A DNA stretch of 11,764 bases from Moraxellaceae bacterium (GTDB lineage: Bacteria; Pseudomonadota; Gammaproteobacteria; Pseudomonadales; UBA3067): assembly GCA_002401525.1 (NCBI GenBank), contig NVTH01000044.1, forward strand, positions 1 to 11,764. Reading direction: 5' to 3'. A program made the translations under genes and the position numbers. Below the pieces are notes generated by a model. The model did not search any database, was not told the DNA's origin, and worked only from the letters and a program-made list of their open reading frames with translations. The stretch's first letter is position 1. Each line of letters opens with the position of its first letter. Shown here piece after piece: positions 6,139 to 11,764 of this stretch.

Positions 6139-8595
6139 TTACCTCAAGCAATCCTCAATGGCTTGTTTAAGGGTATTTAATTGAATCGGCTTAATTAGGT
6201 ATTTACGAACCCCTAGATTTTCAACACTTTCATCGCTAAGCACACCGCTGTAGCCAGTGCTTAATATAATGGGAATGTCCGAGCGAATCTGCAGAAGTTC
6301 GTGGCATAATTGTTTGCCTGTCATATGGGGCATTGCTTGATCGGTTAACACTAAATTGAAAAGGCTAGGGTTTCTTTTAAACATTTTCAACGCATGACTG
6401 CCGTTCGTGCACACGCTCACCACATACCCCAATCCTTGCAAATATTCTTCGTACATTTCAGCCAGGCTTACTTCATCTTCCACCACAAGAATATGCCCCC
6501 CTCTTCGGGATTTTGTAGCGTATTCATCGCTTGTTGATAAAAAATATTTTGGCGCCCCGTAGGGATCGTCAATTATGGGCAAACATATTTTAACCGTGGT
6601 GCCCTTATTTAATTCACTGTCGATTTCAATCATGCCCCCATGATTTTGAACAATACTGTACACTACCGCGAGCCCCAGCCCGGTTCCTTTGCCCACTTCT
6701 TTGGTAGTAAAAAAAGGATCAAATATTTTCGCTTGGTCTTCTTGAGAGATGCCACACCCAGAGTCTGTAATGGCTAAAAGTAAACATTTTTTATTCGCAT
6801 TGACGCTCCGCCCCACACTTAAACAATTTTGACATTCGAGCGTCACTAACGTCACCTCCAATAAGCCGCCACTCTCTTCCATCGAGTGAAATGCATTGGT
6901 CACAAGATTGACTATTATTTGATGGATCTGTGTTTTATTAGCCAACACATTTCCGCTGTGCTCAGACACATCAAATCTTATATCAATATGGGTGGGGATT
7001 GTGGCTCTTAACAAATGAAGCGCATCGTCAACCACTAAACTAATATTAATCGGTTCCAACTCCGCTACGTCCATTCGGCTAAAGGTCAGTATTTGTTTTG
7101 CCAAGTCCGCAGAACGATTTGCGGCATGCTTAATTTCATCGAGATAGTGTTCACCATCGCTTTCTAATTCCTTTAATCTCAATGATAAAAGCTCAGCGTT
7201 TCCCAATATAATTGCTAACATATTATTAAAGTCGTGGGCGATCCCTCCTGCTAAAGTTCCCAAAGCTTCAAGCTTTTGAGATTGAACAAGCTGCCTTTCC
7301 AACTTTCTATTTTCAGTAATGTCCCGTGAAACAGCGAGTACTGTTTCTACTTCGCCGTCTTTATCGAACTCAGGAAATAAACGCCAATCCAAACAAACAT
7401 TGCCTTGGGGGCTTTCCCATTCAAATATTTCGCCACTGGGCTGCTTGGTTTTAAATACTTCATCAATCTTTCTTTCCCATAGCTCACATAAGTTTTCTTC
7501 GAACCCTAATTCGCGGTGTGTCTTACCTAAAAACTCCTCTTTTGGAATGCCTGAGATTCGAAACGCCGCTTCGTTCTGATAAAGGTGCCGACATTGCCGA
7601 TCGTAACGCATAATGTAATCTTGACTATTCTCTGCTAAGGATCGAAATTGCGCTTCGCTTTCACGCAATGCCTTTTCAATTTTCTTGCGATCGGTAATAT
7701 CTAGACAAGTACCAAAGAACTTAAACGGCCTACGGTCTTTATATTCTATCTTGCCTTCTGCATGCACACAGATGACCCCGCCATTCTTGCGCAACAATCG
7801 ATATTCTATGGATGGCAATCTTTCTTCACCTGAAGACAGCCCCGCCTTAATCCAGTGACTGACTCGTCTACGGTCTTGCGGATGATAAATTTCGGTGTTG
7901 ATACGCTTTGAATCAAATATTTCAGCCTGATCGTAGCCCAATAATCGATACATGCCGCGAGACCAAGTAATATCATCTGATTCAATAATCCAGGTATAGT
8001 TGCCTATCCTTACGATGTATTCCGCTTCGCCTAATTTTTCTTCTCGCTCTCGAACGGCTTCTTCTGAATTCGCTTTTTCGATAATCAACCCAGCCAGATA
8101 ACCCAGCTTTGAAATTAAATTGATATCATTTTCACTCGGCGTTTTCTTGGTTTTGTAATAAGTCGCAAAAGTGCCCAATATCTTTTTATCGGATGAAAAA
8201 ATTGGCGTAGACCAACATGAGATCAATTTGGATTGTTCAGCGACCTGTCGATATTTTTTCCATAAAGTATCTTGAGCAATTTCCGTGACAATAACGGTCT
8301 TACCTGAATAGGCCGCCGTGCCACAAGACCCTGTTTCTGGACCTATTGATAGGCCATTAATGGCGCTCACATATTCCGCTGGCAAACTAGGCGCGGCACC
8401 GTGTATTAACGTTTTTCCTTTCAGCAATAAAATTGTATTAAATGCGTCTTGGCCAAGTAAGGATTGTGCTTCGATACACAAAATATTTAAGACATCCTTT
8501 AGAGAACGGCCTTTTGCATTCTCTTCCAAGACCAATGCTTGCGCTTTAAGAAGCTGTTCTGAATCAATAGAAGCGTGCAAGGGGGAGAACTCCAT
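6139..8595 (-). CDS. Soluble hybrid histidine kinase, GAF-PAS-PAS-HisKA-HATPase-REC
   Basis: This hybrid sensor kinase (818 aa) has no signal peptide or membrane helix, so it should sense an intracellular cue. Domains in order: GAF at about 25-175 with GSCGTAAYSGKTV (89-101); PAS at about 190-305 (WSRGMYRLLGYD); PAS at about 312-430 (AENSQDYIMRYD), each with a PAC-like C-terminal part; HisKA with GGIAHDFNN (450-458), phospho-acceptor His454; HATPase with N box Asn563, G1 box DSGCG (611-615) and G2 box GKGTGLGL (635-642); and REC at about 700-818 with acidic pair E706/D707, phospho-acceptor Asp752 and Lys802. All catalytic residues are present. No response regulator with an output domain lies nearby, so its partner is elsewhere or the REC domain controls the kinase itself. 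The ATG at 8595 lacks a clear Shine-Dalgarno and has an A-rich leader. It follows a 636-bp noncoding region and precedes hrpB by 68 bp. Confidence 0.95.
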   Translation of the reverse strand: MEFSPLHASIDSEQLLKAQALVLEENAKGRSLKDVLNILCIEAQSLLGQDAFNTILLLKGKTLIHGAAPSLPAEYVSAINGLSIGPETGSCGTAAYSGKTVIVTEIAQDTLWKKYRQVAEQSKLISCWSTPIFSSDKKILGTFATYYKTKKTPSENDINLISKLGYLAGLIIEKANSEEAVREREEKLGEAEYIVRIGNYTWIIESDDITWSRGMYRLLGYDQAEIFDSKRINTEIYHPQDRRRVSHWIKAGLSSGEERLPSIEYRLLRKNGGVICVHAEGKIEYKDRRPFKFFGTCLDITDRKKIEKALRESEAQFRSLAENSQDYIMRYDRQCRHLYQNEAAFRISGIPKEEFLGKTHRELGFEENLCELWERKIDEVFKTKQPSGEIFEWESPQGNVCLDWRLFPEFDKDGEVETVLAVSRDITENRKLERQLVQSQKLEALGTLAGGIAHDFNNMLAIILGNAELLSLRLKELESDGEHYLDEIKHAANRSADLAKQILTFSRMDVAELEPINISLVVDDALHLLRATIPTHIDIRFDVSEHSGNVLANKTQIHQIIVNLVTNAFHSMEESGGLLEVTLVTLECQNCLSVGRSVNANKKCLLLAITDSGCGISQEDQAKIFDPFFTTKEVGKGTGLGLAVVYSIVQNHGGMIEIDSELNKGTTVKICLPIIDDPYGAPKYFLSTSDEYATKSRRGGHILVVEDEVSLAEMYEEYLQGLGYVVSVCTNGSHALKMFKRNPSLFNLVLTDQAMPHMTGKQLCHELLQIRSDIPIILSTGYSGVLSDESVENLGVRKYLIKPIQLNTLKQAIEDCLR

Positions 8596-8630
8596 TTAAT
8601 TGTTATTTTTTTCAATAATAAGCTCAATGA

Positions 8631-8659
8631 AATTTAAAAGCCATAAAACCCAATTGCAA
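8631..8659 (-). promoter_or_regulatory. Candidate sigma70 promoter of the hybrid histidine kinase
   Basis: Minus-strand TTGCAA (8659-8654) and TAAATT (8636-8631) are 17 bases apart, each matching four of six consensus bases. Transcription would start near 8624, about 29 bases before the ATG at 8595. In such AT-rich DNA, chance matches are common. Confidence 0.25.
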
Positions 8660-8678
8660 TATAGGCACAATTCTTGAT

Positions 8679-8695
8679 CGTCTAAAATATAGACG
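8679..8695. promoter_or_regulatory. 17-bp dyad, possible operator upstream of the histidine kinase
   Basis: CGTCTA and TAGACG form a perfect inverted repeat around a 5-base AT spacer. It lies 20 bases upstream of the candidate -35 and 84 bases from the kinase start, a position suited to an activator or regulator dimer. As RNA the dyad could also fold, and no bound protein can be named. Confidence 0.35.
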
Positions 8696-8911
8696 TATTG
8701 ATGCTAAAGCAGAAAGAGGGGCATAAAATTAAGAAAGAATCTAATAAAGATCTCTAAGATAAAGCGTACAAATCGGCCTCGATCAATATCACAACAACAT
8801 CAAACTTATGCAATATTGATATTATTAAATATTTCGCTATTACTGCACAGATCGGCGCCTCTAAGTACGCCCTCTTTATTCCCGAGTAACTCCGTCACTC
8901 TCACCCGATGC

Positions 8912-9054
8912 CGTCATTCCCGCGAAGGCGGGAATCCATCTGGTTTATTACAATGAACCTTGATTCGAATGGGTGTTATATCTTGGCAAGATATTAAAGG
9001 CCTCGTATATCTATGTCTTTTTCGGCATGGATTCCCGCCTTCGCGGGAATGACG
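8912..9054. repeat. Inverted pair of 28-bp dRS3/REP-like palindromic repeats
   Basis: The 28 bases at 8912-8939 and the reverse complement of 9027-9054 are identical, separated by 87 bp. Each copy is itself a hairpin: TTCCCGC, loop GAAG, GCGGGAA. The core fits ATTCCC-N8-GGGAAT, the pattern known for Neisseria dRS3 repeats; related GTCATTCCCGCG repeats are widespread in Proteobacteria. The spacer holds a further perfect palindrome, ATATCTTG-G-CAAGATAT (8978-8994). The arrangement resembles a REPIN/BIME-type non-autonomous element or a small MITE. No transposase or RAYT gene is in the window and I could not identify a target-site duplication. Confidence 0.8.
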
Positions 9055-9221
9055 AAATTGCGCAAGAACAATGGCAATGAACGAAAGAATGGTGGCGGGG
9101 AAAATGATGACAATGCATACAACATGATGGGAGTATGCGCAAAAATAATGAAAGCATGCGCGGATCTAACTAAATCAACGTTTTGACGTATTCATTACGC
9201 TGAGCACAAAAAGCACTATTA

Positions 9222-9239
9222 ATGAATAAGGCTATTCAT
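9222..9239 (-). other. Hairpin spanning the stop codon of the YkgJ-type gene
   Basis: On the minus strand ATGAATA and TATTCAT form a perfect 7-bp stem around a 4-base loop, and the TAG stop (9234-9232) lies at the stem-loop junction. The only T-run downstream (TTTTT at 9212-9208) is about 10 bases past the stem, so it is at best a weak terminator or 3'-end protecting structure. Confidence 0.35.
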
Positions 9240-9615
9240 AAGCAGGTCGACTGTCCGCCATAATGATATTTAATCTTTTTTGCGCATACTTTGGTCGAGC
9301 CAAATCCTTCGGCTCCAGCATTTCGCATTCATCTAAAATCATTTCTTTAATGGTCACGGGGTAATGCCGACAATCGTCTGGGCGATCATCATAAATGCCA
9401 CAAATGTATTTTTTTTGATCAGGCAATTGAGTCAACCAAGGACACACGCTCAGTTGATCACCGGTGACGGGATCCATCCATATTTTTTCATCATGAACGT
9501 AGCGAGCGATCTCAGGCCTGAATTCATTCCAGAAATTAATCTCGTCCCGAGTCGCCGATAGGCCACCGTCACTGTAACGGATGCAACATTTTCCGCATTG
9601 ATTGCAATTTTTCAC
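9232..9615 (-). CDS. YkgJ-family Cys-cluster metal-binding protein
   Basis: This small protein (127 aa from GTG 9615) belongs to the CxxCxxCC zinc/iron-chelating family (YkgJ type, PF03692 as I recall). The signature CNQCGKCC lies at residues 4-11, giving C4, C7, C10 and C11. Further cysteines that may complete the site are C58 in LSVCPWL, C72 in YICGIYDDRP, C82 in DDCRHYP and C97 in DECEML. It is soluble with no signal peptide; the physiological role of the family is unknown. The longest frame starts at TTG 9696 (154 aa), but family members usually begin just before the Cys cluster and the extra 27 residues look unconserved. I therefore prefer GTG 9615, which has AAGAGA nine bases upstream. 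It lies downstream of rhlE, 129 bp from its stop with this start (48 bp with the longer one), and may share its transcript. Confidence 0.85.
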   Translation of the reverse strand: MKNCNQCGKCCIRYSDGGLSATRDEINFWNEFRPEIARYVHDEKIWMDPVTGDQLSVCPWLTQLPDQKKYICGIYDDRPDDCRHYPVTIKEMILDECEMLEPKDLARPKYAQKRLNIIMADSRPAYE

Positions 9616-9744
9616 GCAACGATTTCTCTTAACAATGAAGGCCTCAACGACCCAACGCGGGCAATTCCGGCGCTGAGTGTAGTGTAGTCGAGTCAAACCA
9701 TTTTATGCGGCTTTTTAAATCCGACGGGCGCCTTAAAATGTGGT

Positions 9745-10974
9745 CTAGCTTTTACCGCGTTTGATTTGCGTTTTTGTGGCCTTATTCCCCAAACCAGGAC
9801 GAGTGCTCGCCGAAATTCGTTTCGCCAACCGGCCTCGATCGCTAACTTCAAAGCCTTTTCTATAAATACGTTTAATGGAGCTTCCGATTAAACGTTCAAT
9901 TCGGTCTAGGGTGCGCTCTTCTTCTCGGCTCACCAGAGAAATCGCATTACCGCTACTGCCCGCTCGTCCGGTGCGGCCAATACGATGCACATAATCTTCT
10001 GGCAAATACGGCAGATTGTAATTCACTACGTAATCTAGGCCTTGAATATCGAGGCCTCTTGCGGCCACATCCGTGGCGATCAACACTTGCAACTTAGCTG
10101 ATTTAAAATCCGCCAAGGCGCGACGTCGAGTGCCCTGGCTTTTATCGCCATGACATACACCCGCTTCCACTCTGCTCTTCTGCAACTCCACCAACAATCG
10201 ATCCGCTTGCAATTTAGTACTGGTGAACACCAGCACCTGAAACCAGTTGTATTCTTCCAAAAGGTTCATAAATAATTCGATTTTACGCCGCTCTTCCACC
10301 GCGTACATCACATGCTCTACCGTGTCCGCCGCTGCATTGAGCTTGGTGACACGCACCTCTTCATGCTGATTCAGCACTCGATTAGCAAAGTCTCGCATTG
10401 CTGGCGACAAAGTGGCCGAAAATAAGGAGGTTTGGCGTTTCTTCGCAGTGTGCCTGAGGATCTCTTGAACATCCGCAATAAAGCCCATGTCCACCATGCG
10501 GTCGGCTTCGTCCAGGACTACAAATTCTGTGCTGGCGAGATTAACGTTGCACAGCGTCATATGCTCCAGCAAGCGGCCAGGAGTGGCAATCAAGATATCG
10601 ACTCCTGCTTTCAATTTGGCGGTTTGCCCGCCCAATTTCACACCGCCGTACGCTGCCGTAACGCTAACAGGCAAAAATTGTGCATAGGCCCTAATGGCGT
10701 TGGCCAACTGCTCCGCTAACTCACGAGTCGGGGTTAAGATTAAGGCGCGAGGACTGGCGGATTTAGTGTCCTGGGGACGATCCACCAGTTGCTGCAGAAT
10801 AGGCAATGCAAACGCGGCGGTTTTTCCGGTACCGGTTTGCGCATTGGCCAAGATATCCTTACCTAGGCAGCCTAGGGGAATGGCCTGCTCCTGCACGGCA
10901 GTCATCTCACGATAGCCACAGGCCCTAATAGCCTGTTGAATTTCTGGAGATAAGTCTAAAGACGAAAATTTCAT
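9745..10974 (-). CDS. rhlE: DEAD-box ATP-dependent RNA helicase, RhlE type
   Basis: RhlE-type helicases remodel rRNA during ribosome assembly and help RNA turnover in the cytoplasm. At 409 aa all motifs are intact: Q motif around Y21-Q28, Walker A AQTGTGKT (45-52), PTRELAEQ (82-89), TPGR (131-134), DEAD (155-158), SAT (186-188), VFTSTK (249-254), ATDVAARGLDI (300-310) and HRIGRTGRAG (330-339). VNYNLPYLPEDYVHRIGRTG favours RhlE over SrmB or DeaD. The C-terminal extension after about residue 375 is short, basic (KRISASTRPG, KTQIKRGKS) and lacks the long Arg/Gly-rich tail of many RhlE proteins. The ATG at 10974 has GAGGA seven bases upstream. That site can pair with an upstream CCTC block, and a TACAAT -10-like element lies at 11024-11019. 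The exact subfamily name is less certain than the enzyme class. Confidence 0.93.
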   Translation of the reverse strand: MKFSSLDLSPEIQQAIRACGYREMTAVQEQAIPLGCLGKDILANAQTGTGKTAAFALPILQQLVDRPQDTKSASPRALILTPTRELAEQLANAIRAYAQFLPVSVTAAYGGVKLGGQTAKLKAGVDILIATPGRLLEHMTLCNVNLASTEFVVLDEADRMVDMGFIADVQEILRHTAKKRQTSLFSATLSPAMRDFANRVLNQHEEVRVTKLNAAADTVEHVMYAVEERRKIELFMNLLEEYNWFQVLVFTSTKLQADRLLVELQKSRVEAGVCHGDKSQGTRRRALADFKSAKLQVLIATDVAARGLDIQGLDYVVNYNLPYLPEDYVHRIGRTGRAGSSGNAISLVSREEERTLDRIERLIGSSIKRIYRKGFEVSDRGRLAKRISASTRPGLGNKATKTQIKRGKS

Positions 10975-10979
10975 GGGAT

Positions 10980-11016
10980 GTCCTCGTTGGATATGGCTAC
11001 CGCTAAAAGCGAGGAC
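10980..11016 (-). promoter_or_regulatory. Inverted repeat masking the rhlE ribosome-binding site
   Basis: Minus-strand GTCCTCG (11016-11010) is perfectly complementary to CGAGGAC (10986-10980), with 23 bases between. The second arm contains the GAGGA ribosome-binding site of rhlE. In RNA this would be a 7-bp, GC-rich stem occluding translation start. If transcription begins at the TACAAT-like -10 (start near 11012), the first arm would be partly outside the transcript, so the dyad could instead be a DNA operator. Confidence 0.4.
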
Positions 11017-11071
11017 GAATTGTACAGGAATTTAGGCTGCAGAACGGTGCTGAATGGTGTCTTTGTGTAAA

Positions 11072-11377
11072 CTATTGATTCCCTTGTACTGTTTGCAACA
11101 CCATGCCGTGGGAACCGTCTTTAAGGGCGCTCTGGTAAGCACTTTGAACCTCAGGCTGCGCGGCCTTAATGGCTTCGGCGTCAATCCGGTCGGTTTTATC
11201 AATCAACACCTCTTGCCAACCGGTGGATTCCAGATGCTCCCGGGACACCCCAAGGGCCTCATTGACAGAGGACGCCTGAGCAAACACCAACATAGGATGC
11301 ATTTTCCCTTCGGTGTAGACAGAATTTTCACTGGTAGGCTTTGCAGTGCCTACGCTTAAGTACATTGTTTTGTTCAT
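11072..11377 (-). CDS. Uncharacterised 101-residue cytoplasmic protein
   Basis: I do not recognise this protein. It is 101 aa with no signal peptide, no membrane segment and no cysteine. The sequence alternates short hydrophobic stretches (MYLSVG, HPMLVFAQ, GWQEVLID) with amphipathic stretches (ASSVNEALGVSREHLES, DAEAIKAAQPEVQSAYQSAL), consistent with a small compact alpha/beta fold. The start at 11377 is the last of three ATG codons generated by a 14-bp tandem repeat; an alternative in-frame ATG at 11365 would drop four residues. No good Shine-Dalgarno precedes any of them. It lies between ytfJ (161 bp upstream) and rhlE (97 bp downstream), all on one strand. The frame has steady, protein-like composition throughout, which is why I accept it as a gene. 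A competing plus-strand frame over the same bases looks random. Confidence 0.7.
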   Translation of the reverse strand: MNKTMYLSVGTAKPTSENSVYTEGKMHPMLVFAQASSVNEALGVSREHLESTGWQEVLIDKTDRIDAEAIKAAQPEVQSAYQSALKDGSHGMVLQTVQGNQ

Positions 11378-11409
11378 ACGCTTTTGTTCATACGCTTTTG
11401 TTCATAAGA
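11368..11409 (-). repeat. Three tandem 14-bp repeats that triplicate a start codon
   Basis: Two exact copies of plus-strand TTTTGTTCATACGC (11368-11381, 11382-11395) are followed by a third with 12/14 identity (11396-11409). Read on the minus strand, each copy supplies ATGAACAAAA. The ATGs at 11405 and 11391 each open the frame M-N-K-S-V-stop (11405-11388 and 11391-11374), and each TGA overlaps the next ATG as ATGA. The ATG at 11377 is the start of the 101-residue protein. Confidence 0.85.
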
Positions 11410-11538
11410 TTTTTGTCAGCCAAGGATTTTACCTTATTTTAGCTTTATATTTCTTGGATTTTTGGCGCCCATTCAATGGGGGCTCACTTTGGTGGCGACT
11501 ATTTTCTACCCCAGGCTTAGGGTTGTAGCTGGAAGCTG

Positions 11539-11764
11539 TTAGCTAACGTGCTTTTCAATCAGCTGAATAACCTGGCTGACCTCAGTCGAATCTAGCGGGC
11601 CATCTTTAGCAAATAAGATTTTGCCTTGCTCGTCCAAAATAATAACCGCAAAGCTATTATGCTTCATACCCCAGCTTTGCAAACCTACCGCCGCTTCATC
11701 AATCACGAAATCCACTTCCTGATGCTTAGCTTTGTTTTTGGCAATTAAGTTCCTAACAATGTCT
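11539..11764 (-). CDS. ytfJ: YtfJ-family thioredoxin-fold protein, C-terminal 74 residues
   Basis: Only the C-terminus is present: the frame is open at base 11764 and ends at TAA (11541-11539). The visible part includes VDFVIDEAAVGLQSWGM followed by SFAVIILDEQGKILFAKDGPL and EVSQVIQLIEKHVS. It aligns from memory with the end of E. coli YtfJ, where the same order occurs: a VD strand, a Trp-containing loop, a VVVLD strand, a glycine turn, then AKDGALT and a final helix. YtfJ is a predicted periplasmic protein with a thioredoxin-like fold and unknown function. No cysteine appears in this part, so a redox role cannot be judged. About 110 residues including any signal peptide lie outside the window. 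The family call is fairly secure from the AKDGPL block. Confidence 0.8.
   Translation of the reverse strand, partial: DIVRNLIAKNKAKHQEVDFVIDEAAVGLQSWGMKHNSFAVIILDEQGKILFAKDGPLDSTEVSQVIQLIEKHVS

Larger units (their letters stand above)
8596..9231. other. 636-bp noncoding region upstream of the histidine kinase
   Basis: No credible gene lies here. The half next to the kinase (8596-8880) is AT-rich and carries a candidate promoter and a 17-bp dyad. The middle (8912-9054) holds an inverted pair of palindromic repeats. The right part (9055-9231) has only short ATG/AATG-rich sequence and a hairpin at the end of the upstream gene. Short frames crossing the repeats are translations of the repeat itself. 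Confidence 0.7.

Noticed and set aside
8908..8997. A 29-codon plus-strand frame beginning MPSFPRRRESI.
   Set aside because: It is the other typical translation artefact of the same repeat.
8994..9125. A 43-codon minus-strand frame containing VIPAKAGIH.
   Set aside because: That peptide is the usual false translation of the palindromic repeat; the frame has no ribosome-binding site or gene-like composition.
9054..9221. ATG/AATG-rich sequence as a possible repeat array or small RNA.
   Set aside because: The similarity between units is irregular with no fixed period, and no promoter-terminator pair is visible.
9616..9696. N-terminal extension of the YkgJ-type protein from TTG 9696.
   Set aside because: The 27 extra residues precede the Cys cluster where the family normally begins, and the TTG has no clear ribosome-binding site. 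It remains possible.
11420..11457. CCAAG/CTTGG inverted repeat between ytfJ and the 101-residue gene.
   Set aside because: Five base pairs across 28 bases in AT-rich DNA is expected by chance.
11465..11483. Hairpin GCGCCCAT-TCA-ATGGGGGC as a possible terminator of ytfJ.
   Set aside because: It has an internal mismatch, and on the minus strand an A-run rather than a T-run follows.

Overview
The window reads as a chromosomal segment of a gammaproteobacterium, probably an environmental or marine lineage. HrpB, RhlE and YtfJ are typical of that class and base composition is moderate, but I cannot name a genus from sequence alone. Every gene I can support lies on the minus strand, so the window reads biologically from right to left. 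I see no rRNA, tRNA, CRISPR array, transposase, integrase or phage gene.

Right to left: (1) the C-terminal part of a YtfJ-family thioredoxin-fold protein (11539-11764); (2) a 101-residue unknown protein (11072-11377) whose start codon sits in a threefold 14-bp tandem repeat that creates two 5-codon minicistrons before the gene; (3) an RhlE-type DEAD-box RNA helicase (9745-10974); (4) a small YkgJ-type Cys-cluster metal-binding protein (9232-9615); (5) a 636-bp noncoding stretch with a 28-bp inverted pair of dRS3-like palindromic repeats and a probable promoter/operator region; (6) a soluble GAF-PAS-PAS hybrid histidine kinase with a C-terminal receiver (6139-8595); (7) the DEAH-type helicase HrpB (3545-6070); (8) a membrane protein with a VWHLH motif and a Gly/Cys-rich tail (2692-3387); (9) a transmembrane Hanks-type Ser/Thr kinase with five Cys-paired TPR-like repeats outside the cytoplasm (398-2506); (10) the N-terminal 115 residues of a secreted or membrane Lys-rich protein (1-345).

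Functionally the window is mostly housekeeping (two RNA helicases, YkgJ, YtfJ) mixed with signalling (the Ser/Thr kinase and the hybrid histidine kinase). The kinase and the partial exported protein are 52 bp apart and probably form an operon, which makes the exported protein a candidate partner. The most unusual items are the kinase's sensor region, in which all ten extracytoplasmic cysteines fall in five identical C-x7-C pairs, the triplicated start codon of the 101-residue gene, and leader hairpins that could mask the ribosome-binding sites of both helicase genes. I found no clear new multi-gene defence or mobile system.
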